Shown here in pieces: positions 34,725 through 43,041 of a DNA stretch of 64,000 bases (its first letter is position 1; every line of letters begins with the position of its first letter). Both the position numbers and the translations under genes were made by a program. This DNA is from Anaerohalosphaera lusitana. GTDB taxonomy: Bacteria > Planctomycetota > Phycisphaerae > Sedimentisphaerales > Anaerohalosphaeraceae. The stretch covers positions 3,526,593 to 3,590,592 of the forward strand of contig NZ_CP019791.1 in NCBI RefSeq assembly GCF_002007645.1. The letters are read 5' to 3'. The notes beneath the pieces are model-generated. The model was not told where the DNA came from. It did no database searches and saw nothing but the letters and a program-made list of their open reading frames with translations.

Positions 34725-36234
34725 TTGCCTGCAAACCTTCCCTGCCTGAAATTTTACATTCCATACGATAGCTCAGTAGATTTTTGATCCGCTCGTGTTT
34801 ATTCGTCTCCGCAACCGCCGCGGTCTCGAACAAAGAAGACTCCTGCAGCAGCCTCGCAAAATAATGAACAGACTGATAATCCAGACTGTCCCCCTTAATT
34901 ATCATCGTATCGTCATCATCGCAGTAAAGACTCGTAATGCACAGATTCTGCGGCGTATGCTCACTTATCTCCTCCAGGATCTTCGCATAAGCAGGCGTAC
35001 GACTCGCTTTCATCGCCTCATTCATCGCCTGCTCCTTCTCCTGCAGCACACCCAGGTGATCATTTAAAAACCTGTGCCTCCGCACCAGCTTCTCGATATC
35101 CGCCGACGGACTCTTCTCCCGCCTCTCCTCCATCGCTCGATGAGTCTCATTCGTCTGCGCCACCTGGTAACCCGAAAACAGGATCATCGCCAGCAGCATA
35201 GCCGCCGTACAGTTACCCACCTTCAGCCCAACATCCTTGAGCTTTGCAATATCCCGATCCCGCTCCGGAACAAGATTGATCTCCAGATCGCATATCGACC
35301 GATGCGCATATTTCATCGCCAGCCCGATCGCCGTCAGGCTCGCCGACTCCACCTTGCTGCTCTGTGCAGGCGTATCGGATGCGAACGAACTGTCCGAACA
35401 CAAAAACGTGTTCACATCCAGCGACTCATCAAGCGAATCCCTCAGAGCCGCCCCATCCAGACATCCCTTGCCCGCATTGATTATCACTTCCCAGCCGGCC
35501 CGCATATCCAGACTCGAATCGAGCTCATAATACTGAATGATCGAGCTTATCTCATTGACGCACTGTTCAACCGCATCCGCCCCCTCTTCCCGATTCACAT
35601 CCACACAACGAGCAAAATCCAGCTCATGCTTGTGGAACACACAGAAAAATATCTGCGAATCTCTCACATGCACCGCCAGAACGTTCTGCGAATACCTCGG
35701 CTTGATCACCTTCTGATATATCGACCTGCACCACGCAATAGTCGGAAACTCAACCCCAACAGGCTCGACCTTCGCAAGCCGGATCGTCTTCAGCAAACGA
35801 TTGATCCTCTCAGCATTCGTCGCTCCCACCAGCACGCGACCCGAAGAACCCGACCGCGCATTTGCCAATCGGCAAAAATCATAATGACTCTGCTTACCCG
35901 AAAGCAGCGCACTGTTCTTGATCTGTGACCGCACATATCCAGCCACATTCGCCGGAACATCCTCCGGCAGATCGATTATCTGTGCTAGCCCCGCCCCAGC
36001 AAACAGCGAAACTACCGCCTTCCTCTCACGCACGCCGTGCTTCTTCAACAGTCCACGCACGGTCTTGGCAAGCACCCTCGGATCCTCGATAGATTGTTCC
36101 TTGACCACCCCCTCCGGCACAGGCGCACTGCCCGCCTTCAACAAACGTATGCCGTCGTCCACCTTCTTTATGTGAGCGATCGACACCTGCGTCTGCGATA
36201 TATCAATCCCAAGATAAGTTGAGGATCCCAACAT
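34711..36234 (-). CDS. PilM-PilN fusion (GspL-like assembly protein)
   Basis: A 507-residue protein. Residues 1-315 are an actin-like ATPase of the PilM type (STYLGIDISQTQVSIAHIKK, RKAVVSLFAG, VGATNAERINRLLKTIR). INLVPERDRD at 319-328 is the usual PilN start, followed by a transmembrane helix at 341-358 and a periplasmic coiled/ferredoxin-like domain. The fusion of PilM and PilN corresponds to GspL of type II secretion. Its ATG directly follows the TAG of the minor pilin gene. It probably links the cytoplasmic ATPase to the periplasmic part of the machine. Confidence 0.85.
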   Translation of the reverse strand: MLGSSTYLGIDISQTQVSIAHIKKVDDGIRLLKAGSAPVPEGVVKEQSIEDPRVLAKTVRGLLKKHGVRERKAVVSLFAGAGLAQIIDLPEDVPANVAGYVRSQIKNSALLSGKQSHYDFCRLANARSGSSGRVLVGATNAERINRLLKTIRLAKVEPVGVEFPTIAWCRSIYQKVIKPRYSQNVLAVHVRDSQIFFCVFHKHELDFARCVDVNREEGADAVEQCVNEISSIIQYYELDSSLDMRAGWEVIINAGKGCLDGAALRDSLDESLDVNTFLCSDSSFASDTPAQSSKVESASLTAIGLAMKYAHRSICDLEINLVPERDRDIAKLKDVGLKVGNCTAAMLLAMILFSGYQVAQTNETHRAMEERREKSPSADIEKLVRRHRFLNDHLGVLQEKEQAMNEAMKASRTPAYAKILEEISEHTPQNLCITSLYCDDDDTMIIKGDSLDYQSVHYFARLLQESSLFETAAVAETNKHERIKNLLSYRMECKISGREGLQANASE

Positions 36235-36633
36235 CTAGTAAACCCTCTCAACGGAATCTTTTCTTATAATGTGCGGCGAAACACTGCCTATAGCAATATT
36301 CGCCCGCAACTTAGTCGTAAAACCCTGCTTCGTCTCTCCTGTCGATTCGACAACAAGCTCAGAACCGCTCCCCGTAACCGTCACCGAATAACTGCCCTCC
36401 CCAAAAGCCTCATCCGAAAACCCCTCACGCCATTCATCGTCGGCCCGCAACTCAGAAAACGCATGGTTCAAACCAGCCTCAGCAAAATAATACGCCTGCA
36501 CATTGTTAACATGGTTCTGCATCAACTGAAGTTCCTCTGTGTTCGCCTGCAATATGCCTATCACCAGCGTAGACATCAACGCCACGGTAAACACCACTAT
36601 GATCAGCACAGAACCTTTTGTCTTGTTATCCAT
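36235..36633 (-). CDS. Minor prepilin of PilX/GspK type
   Basis: About 132 residues from the ATG at 36633 (GGGAAG 9 bases upstream; the frame is open to 36687 with other ATGs). The N-terminus KTKGSVLIIVVFTVALMSTL, then LQLMQNHVNNVQAYYFAEAG, follows the PilX/GspK pattern in which the residue at +5 is not the usual Glu. It is probably a tip minor pilin. It abuts the PilM-PilN gene without a gap. Confidence 0.75.
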   Translation of the reverse strand: MDNKTKGSVLIIVVFTVALMSTLVIGILQANTEELQLMQNHVNNVQAYYFAEAGLNHAFSELRADDEWREGFSDEAFGEGSYSVTVTGSGSELVVESTGETKQGFTTKLRANIAIGSVSPHIIRKDSVERVY

Positions 36634-36874
36634 ATCAAACGCTTCCCAAACCGACATCACACCGCCGGAACAGCGATACTTTTTCACATCATCATCCTAT
36701 CTCACCTTACTTCGACATAATCACCCCGTCGATGAGCCCTGCATGCCTACTAATTTCACAATCCCAGCTCCAATGCCGATAAATCGCAAAAAATGCTCAT
36801 TACAAAATCAAATGAAAATAATATAGGACTTTACCGCATTAACCACGTCCCTATGACCGCCCCGCAGAACCCGC

Positions 36875-37300
36875 TCACATACGCCTTGCAACCATCGTCG
36901 AAAGCGAAACGAGCACCTCATCGTCATCCAGCCTGGCGTTACTGTCCGCATCCACACCCACCGACACCGACAGCTCCCTCAACCCGCTGTTAACTGTATC
37001 GTCTGCAATGTCACAATAGAACCCATCCTGAAGTTGCAGATCACTCTGCACCACACTCGCCGCATGATCCGCTCCAACAGCATCCTTCACCTCGTCCAGC
37101 TTCGCCTCAGCAAGCAGCAGACTCTGCGTTTTCTGATCGATCCGTGTAGAAGAAATATAGGACCCCGTCAGAGCCTTCAATATTGGCGTGATCCCCAGCA
37201 GAAGCAGCGTCGAAGCAACCACCACCTCGGTCAGTGTAAAGCCTCCCCTGCACCGACGTCCTCCTCTGCACCTGCCTGTTTTTCTCACTCTTCCGTACAT
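36875..37300 (-). CDS. Minor prepilin of GspI/PilV type
   Basis: A 141-residue protein with a basic leader (TGRCRGGRRCRGG) and FTLTEVVVASTLLLLGITP, with Glu at +5. LLLAEAKLDEVKDAVGAD afterwards is typical of GspI/PilV. It overlaps the GspH-like gene by 16 bases. The 190 bases after its stop hold no recognisable gene. Confidence 0.83.
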   Translation of the reverse strand: MYGRVRKTGRCRGGRRCRGGFTLTEVVVASTLLLLGITPILKALTGSYISSTRIDQKTQSLLLAEAKLDEVKDAVGADHAASVVQSDLQLQDGFYCDIADDTVNSGLRELSVSVGVDADSNARLDDDEVLVSLSTMVARRM

Positions 37301-37785
37301 TTGACAGCTCCCGTGGACCTGACTATCGCAACCGAAAACGTCTTGCCGTCCGCAGCGACCTCCAGACTGTCGTCACTGCCCGCCTTCAGGTTCCCTAACG
37401 GCCCAAAGTCATAACTCCCGGCCCCGCTGCAGGAAATCTCATCGGAAACAAACTGCTCGTCAACCTTCGAATTATTCGAAAGATCGATCAGCCTGTAACC
37501 CGCCCTGCCGTCCACCGACACGAAATCCATCCGATAACCCTGACTGTTCTCCGACGCATTCGATATCGCCATGTGCCTCGTCCTGCGAAGATCCGTCACG
37601 ATCTTGTGCGCCGCGGTCTCCGCAGCATGCTTGCGAACGATCCCGAAGTCAATACGAGGTATCGCCACAGCCGCAAAGATGCCTATAAACATCACCACGA
37701 CTATAACCTCAGCCAGTGTATAACCAGCTTCCAGCTCTCTTCCGGATTTTATTCGCATAGCCGTCATTGACCAGATCATCCTCAC
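37285..37785 (-). CDS. Minor prepilin of GspH/FimT type
   Basis: About 160 residues. The prepilin signal is AGYTLAEVIVVVMFIGIFAA with Glu at +5, then IVTDLRRTRHMAISNASEN, the GspH/FimT signature. The start is uncertain among several in-frame ATGs (37779, 37767, 37758). It lies downstream of the inverted-repeat element at 37858-38020, which separates it from the major pilin gene. Confidence 0.83.
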   Translation of the reverse strand: MRMIWSMTAMRIKSGRELEAGYTLAEVIVVVMFIGIFAAVAIPRIDFGIVRKHAAETAAHKIVTDLRRTRHMAISNASENSQGYRMDFVSVDGRAGYRLIDLSNNSKVDEQFVSDEISCSGAGSYDFGPLGNLKAGSDDSLEVAADGKTFSVAIVRSTGAVKCTEE

Positions 37786-37857
37786 AGTGCTTCAGGCGCG
37801 AAAAAGATGCCGGAACATACATCGAACCGGCACCGATCGCATGGAAAACGGAGGCTT

Positions 37858-38020
37858 AGAAGTTATTTCAAAACTGCTTTTGGCTTGCCGGCGAGCAATT
37901 TTTTCGTCTCGACAAGGCGAGCGAAATTGGTAATAGCCGTAACTATGGGCGATTTTGCTCAACGCAGTCGAACGGAAAAAGGGCCGCCGAAAGGCAAATC
38001 TGAGTTTTGAAATAGCTTCT
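37858..38020. repeat. 163-bp inverted-repeat element between pilin genes
   Basis: The left end AGAAGTTATTTCAAAACT and, read inward from the right, AGAAGCTATTTCAAAACT match at 17 of 18 positions, with weaker matching for another 20 bases (including CGGCG). It has no coding capacity. It occupies almost all the space between the major pilin stop (38027) and the next pilin gene. A single similar end occurs at 23861-23878. Confidence 0.75.
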
Positions 38021-38026
38021 TATTCG

Positions 38027-38359
38027 TCAATGATTGTGATCCGACGTATCAACGCGGTTGTCTACCAGCGTGTCAGGATACTCAGCATCTTCGATTGGAC
38101 AAACAGGTGCTCCGTCCGGGAACAGCGAAATGTCTGTCGTGATCGTGCTGAGCTTGTCCGGATACTCGCCGTTATCCGCGTTGTAAAGCTCGATAGCCGA
38201 ATTGAGCACATCTACGTTAGTTGCACATGCCTTTGCCTTTGCGTTCGTAGCACTTTTCGAGATCCTCGGAATAGCGATCGCTGACAACGCCGCCAGGATC
38301 AATACCACGATCAGAAGTTCGATCAGTGTTACACCCTTCTTGAGATTCTGTCTTTTCAT
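38027..38359 (-). CDS. Major prepilin (PilA/GspG-like)
   Basis: A 110-residue prepilin: leader MKRQNLKKG, then VTLIELLIVVLILAALSA with Glu at +5, and a short globular domain (AIELYNADNGEYPDKL) as in GspG and short PilA proteins. Two Cys residues (38 and 86 region) could form a disulfide. It is probably the main fibre subunit of this apparatus. It lies 92 bases downstream of the GspF-like gene, and an inverted-repeat element follows its stop. Confidence 0.88.
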   Translation of the reverse strand: MKRQNLKKGVTLIELLIVVLILAALSAIAIPRISKSATNAKAKACATNVDVLNSAIELYNADNGEYPDKLSTITTDISLFPDGAPVCPIEDAEYPDTLVDNRVDTSDHNH

Positions 38360-38451
38360 TTTGAAACCTCTCGTTTAAAAATGTTTTTTCACAAATACTC
38401 TATCGTTACAATACATCACTCACTTTGCTAATTTTCCCGTATTTTTACCGA

Positions 38452-39651
38452 TTATTTCACCTGCCCCATGTAATCGAACATCGGCAAATATACCCCCAGC
38501 ATTATCGATCCCACGATCAAACCCAGAAGCACCGACAACGCGGGCTCTATCTTAACCAGAACCGACTTGATCGTCTTCTCGATCTTCCTGTCATAGAACT
38601 CAACGCCCTTTATAAGCATCTCAGGCAGCACACCAGCCTCCTCACCCGCACCCGCAAGCTGCACTATCACAGGCGGGAACAGATCGTACTCCGACATCGC
38701 TGCCGACACCGAACCGCCCGTCTGTATCCTCTCCTGCAGAGCGTCCGTAATAGGATCCACCGACGAATTGCCAGCAACCTCCCTCGCAAGCTCCAGTGAT
38801 TGGATTATCGGAACACCAGACGCCGACATCATCGCGAACGTCCGCACGTACCGGCTAACCAGCAGCATCCTGTTGAGCTGGCCCACAACCGGCAGCTTCA
38901 ATTTCAGCATGTCGATCTTGCCCCGCAGCGAAGGCATCTTGCACAACTTCGGCACCCCGTACCCTACCGCCAGACACACAGGCAGCGCGATAAACCAGTA
39001 GTTTCGCGTTATATTACTCAGCGTGATCAGCACCTGCGTCGGCATAGGCAGCGTAATATGAAGCTGGCTGTACAACTTCTGGAACACCGGAATAACGAAT
39101 ATCACCAGCGCCGTAACGATCAGCAAACACATCACACAAACCACGACCGGATACGTCAGCGCCTGCTTAACCTTGCCCTTGAGCTCATTCTGCTTATCCA
39201 GGTAAACCGCCGCCATCTCAAGCGACTCCGCCAGCTTACCGCTGCTCTCACCCGAATCCAGCATACCGCAGAAAAAGTCCGAAAACACATAATTGTACTT
39301 CCCGAAAGCCTGCCTCAGCGTAGCTCCCGTTTCGATGTTGTGTCTGATATCCGCGATCACCGACTTGAAATCCTCATTCTCCGTCTGTTCCTCGAAAGTC
39401 TGCAGACATCGCATGACAGACAGCCCCGCCTGATACATCCCTGCAAACTCATAAGCGAACGAAACGATCTCAGTCGTTTTGATCTTCAGCTTCTTATTGC
39501 CCGAAGCGGATTTGACTTTCTTCGCCTTGACCAGATCAAAGCCCATCTTCTCAAGCCCGCTCCGCAGCTCGTTCGTATTCTCAACGTCCGTATAAACGCC
39601 CGAGAAAACGCTGCCGCTCTCATCTTTAGCTTTGTATTCAAATGTAGCCAT
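38452..39651 (-). CDS. Type II secretion/type IV pilus inner-membrane protein (GspF/PilC)
   Basis: A 399-residue protein with two copies of the T2SS-F domain and three strongly hydrophobic segments (VVVCVMCLLIVTALVIFVIP, NYWFIALPVCLAVGYG, ALSVLLGLIVGSIMLGVYLP). Motifs include FAYEFAGMYQAGLSVMRCL and PLLIKG-like MLIKGVEFYD. It is the platform protein on which pilin assembly occurs. Its ATG shares one base with the stop of the ATPase gene (TGATG). Confidence 0.93.
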   Translation of the reverse strand: MATFEYKAKDESGSVFSGVYTDVENTNELRSGLEKMGFDLVKAKKVKSASGNKKLKIKTTEIVSFAYEFAGMYQAGLSVMRCLQTFEEQTENEDFKSVIADIRHNIETGATLRQAFGKYNYVFSDFFCGMLDSGESSGKLAESLEMAAVYLDKQNELKGKVKQALTYPVVVCVMCLLIVTALVIFVIPVFQKLYSQLHITLPMPTQVLITLSNITRNYWFIALPVCLAVGYGVPKLCKMPSLRGKIDMLKLKLPVVGQLNRMLLVSRYVRTFAMMSASGVPIIQSLELAREVAGNSSVDPITDALQERIQTGGSVSAAMSEYDLFPPVIVQLAGAGEEAGVLPEMLIKGVEFYDRKIEKTIKSVLVKIEPALSVLLGLIVGSIMLGVYLPMFDYMGQVK

Positions 39652-41342
39652 CAGGCTTCTCTCATATCAACAACACGACTCAATTCTTCCAGGGTTGTAC
39701 GCCCCTCCATCGCGTGAATAATTCCCTGCGTCCGCAAGGTCTTCATCCCCTCATCTATCGCCCTTTCCGCGATCCGCTCATTCGACTTTCCGTCAACGAT
39801 CATCTCCTTGATCGCGTGCGACACACTGAGTATCTCATAGATCCCCTGCCTGCCTCGATAGCCGATATTCTTGCAGACCTCACAGCCTGTTGGTTTGTAA
39901 ACCTCCGGCACATCACCGCTGCCGTCATGATCGAGCATCGCGATCTCATGACTCTGGGCCGCAGCCGGCTCACTGCACTTATCACAGACCTTCCTCACAA
40001 GCCGCTGAGCAACCACACCGAGCAGCGAAGAAGCAACCTGGAAAGGCGGTATCCCAAGACTCACCAGCCTCGATATCGCACCCACCGCATCATTCGTATG
40101 CAGCGTACTCAGTACAAGATGCCCGGTCAACGCAGCCGAAACCGCTATCTCAGCCGTCTCAAAGTCACGTATCTCACCGATCAGAATAATATCCGGGTCC
40201 TGCCTCAGTATGTTCCGCAGACATTTCGCGAAATCCAGTCCGATGTCAGGCTTGATCTGTACCTGCGTAATCCCGCCCAGTCTGTACTCGACCGGATCCT
40301 CTACCGTAATTATGTTCCGCTCAGGCGTATTTAGCTCCTGAAGCAGCGAATACAGCGTAGTCGTCTTACCGCTTCCCGTCGGCCCCGTAAGCAGCATCAT
40401 TCCATACGGATTGCTGATCAGCGACTTGAACCTCTTATAATCATCCTCCTGCGGCGCGATCGTATCCAGCGGTATCAAACCCGTACTCGCATCGAGTATC
40501 CTTATAACCACCTTCTCACCGCCCGTAGCAGGCAGTGAAGCAACACGCAGATCGTAATCCTTGTCCCTGTGCTGTATCGCAATATGCCCGTCCTGGGGAA
40601 GACGCTTTTCCGAAATGTCCATCTCCGCCAGAACCTTTATATGTGACACGACCTCCAACTGAGCCGACGCAGGCACATTCAGCGCCTCCACCAGCATACC
40701 GTCCACACGATACCTCACACGCATGTCCGGCTCCTGGGGCTCGATATGAATATCACTCGCCCTCGCTTCGATCCCGCCCGTAATTATCGAATCCACCAGA
40801 CGAACGATCGGCGCATCGGCAACCTCCGAATGCCTCGTCCCCTTCTTCTTGCTCTTCTCCGTACCCGAACCCTTCAGTCGCATCGCGACGATGTCCTGCT
40901 TCGTCACCGACTCCAGGTTGAAGTGACAATTCACCGCCTGCCGGACAGCCTCCTCCGTCGCAGCCACCGGAACAACCTTATACCCCGTCTTCGTCGTGAT
41001 AAGATCACGCACCGCAAGATTCAGCGGAGCACTCATCGCCAGGTACAGCCGGTTCTTCTCCATCCGAACCGGTATCAGATTATACTGCCTTGCCAGCTCA
41101 GCAGGCACCAGCTTCGCCGCCATCTCGTCTATCATGTCCGGCCTAAGATCGATAAACTCGATACTGTTGCCCGCCGCAACTGCCCGCGTAAGCTGATCCG
41201 CATCGAGTATGCCGTTAGACTTCAGATAGCTCAGCAGACTCTGACCCGACTGATCACAGTAAGATAGTATCTCCTCAACCTTCTCAGGCAGGAGAATCCT
41301 CTCTTCAAGCAAATATTCTATTAACGAATCCTGCTTTAGCAT
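39651..41342 (-). CDS. Assembly ATPase (GspE/PilB)
   Basis: A 563-residue cytoplasmic ATPase. The ATG at 41342 is preferred to upstream codons because AAGGGA lies 5 bases upstream. It has an N-terminal MshEN domain (LSYLKSNGILDADQLTRAVA), Walker A LLTGPTGSGKTTTLY, the Asp box, Walker B DIILIGEIRDFETAEIA, the His box TLHTNDA and the four-cysteine zinc element (VCDKC and CEVCKNIGYRGR). It powers pilin extrusion. It is first in the nine-gene operon. No retraction ATPase (PilT) is present, which favours a secretion-type pseudopilus. Confidence 0.94.
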   Translation of the reverse strand: MLKQDSLIEYLLEERILLPEKVEEILSYCDQSGQSLLSYLKSNGILDADQLTRAVAAGNSIEFIDLRPDMIDEMAAKLVPAELARQYNLIPVRMEKNRLYLAMSAPLNLAVRDLITTKTGYKVVPVAATEEAVRQAVNCHFNLESVTKQDIVAMRLKGSGTEKSKKKGTRHSEVADAPIVRLVDSIITGGIEARASDIHIEPQEPDMRVRYRVDGMLVEALNVPASAQLEVVSHIKVLAEMDISEKRLPQDGHIAIQHRDKDYDLRVASLPATGGEKVVIRILDASTGLIPLDTIAPQEDDYKRFKSLISNPYGMMLLTGPTGSGKTTTLYSLLQELNTPERNIITVEDPVEYRLGGITQVQIKPDIGLDFAKCLRNILRQDPDIILIGEIRDFETAEIAVSAALTGHLVLSTLHTNDAVGAISRLVSLGIPPFQVASSLLGVVAQRLVRKVCDKCSEPAAAQSHEIAMLDHDGSGDVPEVYKPTGCEVCKNIGYRGRQGIYEILSVSHAIKEMIVDGKSNERIAERAIDEGMKTLRTQGIIHAMEGRTTLEELSRVVDMREA

Positions 41343-41641
41343 CGATTCCCTTATTTCAATGAGACCACAAGTTACCGCAGGCGATATCGTCCCACCCGCC
41401 CCCTCACTTAACAACTAAAGCCCCTCAAAACTCGTAAGCACCCGCCAGATAAGAAAAATTCCTAACCTGCAACTCACTTATGGGACCATCACTGCAATGA
41501 AAACCAAATTAAACTTGCCCAACCCGCAATATACCGCCTCAAACCGGACCTAAGTTAAGCCCCCCTGCCTAACACTCGATAGAGTATTTAGACGGCGCCA
41601 ACGCGCATATTACGAATAAATTGCAAATATTTGAGAGAGAC
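41343..41641. other. Divergent intergenic region
   Basis: It separates the secretion operon (minus) from the histidine kinase gene (plus), so it should hold both promoters. No consensus promoter or hairpin stood out. Confidence 0.4.
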
Positions 41642-42868
41642 ATGCAAATGCAAGATTCGGCCGAAAAAACCCTTGTCGATCAAAGTCAGACTGACCAGCC
41701 GCAAAGTCAGATCGATCCGATGGAATGCCTCGATCTCATCCGCGACCTCTGCCCCGATAACCTCAACAATGACAACATGGACGATTTCCTCGATACCGCC
41801 CGTACACGCATTCAAGAATTCCTCGGCTTCGAAAACTGCTATTTCATAATGAAAAGTGCCAAAGGCAAAATGCCCGACATCGCGCGTATGAAGCAGAAAG
41901 ATGAAAACTTCACGCCAAGCGCCGCCATGGTCGAAAACGCAGCCACCAACGAAACCAACATAATCACCGAAGACGCTCCCCACAGCACAAGCTACATAGG
42001 CGACCCCGACTTCCAGCGATACAACACCCTCGCAGCAGCAGCCATAGTCCTCAAAACCGCCGAAACCTCCTACGGCATACTCTACGTCGACAGCACAACC
42101 GAGAAAACCTTCACCGACACCCAGAAAACCTTCCTCGAATTCCTCGGCACCCAACTGGGCCTCGTCCTCGACAACGCAGCAAAAAAACGACTCGCCGCCG
42201 CCGGCAAAGCGACCCTGCACCTCTCCCACTCCGTCAAAAACATCCTCCAGATGGTCACCGGTGCCTCCGAGGTCATCGATTTCGGCCTCCGTACCAACCA
42301 GATACACCGAGTCGTCCGAAGCTGGCAGATCCTCAAACCAAACCTCGAACGTATGCGCAAATTCATGCTCGACATGCTCGACTACAGCAAGGACCGCAAA
42401 ATTGAAACCGGCCCATGCGAATTCAACCGCGTCATCCAGGGCGCGATCGAATCGCTCAACTCCCAGCTCAAACAGAAAAAATTCCGACTCAACATCCGCG
42501 TCGACCAGGACATCCCGACCGTCGAACTCGACAGCGAACGCATCCATGAAATGGCCCTCAACCTCATCCTCAACGCCGTCGACATCATCGATGAAAATAC
42601 CGGCGTCGTAAACGTCGAAACAAAGTACCGTAAAACCGAAGAACTAGTCGAACTCAGCGTCGCAGACAACGGGCCCGGCATGACCGAAGAAACCAAAAAA
42701 CGCATCTTCACGCCCTTCGAGTCAGGCAAAAACAAGTTCGGCACCGGACTCGGCATGGCAATAGTCAAACAGGTCGTCGACAAACACAACGGCACCATCG
42801 AGATCGAATCCGAACCGGGCGAAGGAGCGAAATTCATCCTCCTCCTGCCAGCAAAAGCTCTCGACTAA
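41642..42868 (+). CDS. GAF-domain sensor histidine kinase
   Basis: A 408-residue soluble kinase. The ATG at 41642 follows GAGAGAGAC; the TTG at 41621 is in frame but unsupported. Residues about 30-175 are a GAF domain (ARTRIQEFLGFENCYFIM, AAAIVLKTAETSYGILYVD). The phospho-acceptor region is LHLSHSVKNILQMVTGASEV, with the His in SHSVKN, and the ATPase domain has NLILNAVDI (N box), DNGPGM (G1), and GTGLGMAIVKQVVDKH (G2). There is no transmembrane helix or receiver domain, and no response regulator gene nearby. Members with this HSVKN box often work in larger phosphorelays; the partner is unknown. Confidence 0.88.
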   Translation: MQMQDSAEKTLVDQSQTDQPQSQIDPMECLDLIRDLCPDNLNNDNMDDFLDTARTRIQEFLGFENCYFIMKSAKGKMPDIARMKQKDENFTPSAAMVENAATNETNIITEDAPHSTSYIGDPDFQRYNTLAAAAIVLKTAETSYGILYVDSTTEKTFTDTQKTFLEFLGTQLGLVLDNAAKKRLAAAGKATLHLSHSVKNILQMVTGASEVIDFGLRTNQIHRVVRSWQILKPNLERMRKFMLDMLDYSKDRKIETGPCEFNRVIQGAIESLNSQLKQKKFRLNIRVDQDIPTVELDSERIHEMALNLILNAVDIIDENTGVVNVETKYRKTEELVELSVADNGPGMTEETKKRIFTPFESGKNKFGTGLGMAIVKQVVDKHNGTIEIESEPGEGAKFILLLPAKALD

Positions 42869-43041
42869 ACCGAATACGCTCCAACCACCACCAGCCGCGC
42901 AGAACCCGACACAGACTGCCCAGCTCCGACCACGGCCCCAACACCTTGCTTTTGCCGCCCCAAAGTCCTATAATGAATATCTGAGTAAAACCGGCACTTG
43001 ACCGGCCAATATAAGTACAAATTCGGCAAGGGGATGAACAT

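Noticed and set aside
41588-42547. 319-residue open frame on the minus strand
   Set aside because: It lies antisense to the histidine kinase gene, whose motifs are clear; composition is Phe/Val/Glu-rich as expected for a shadow frame.
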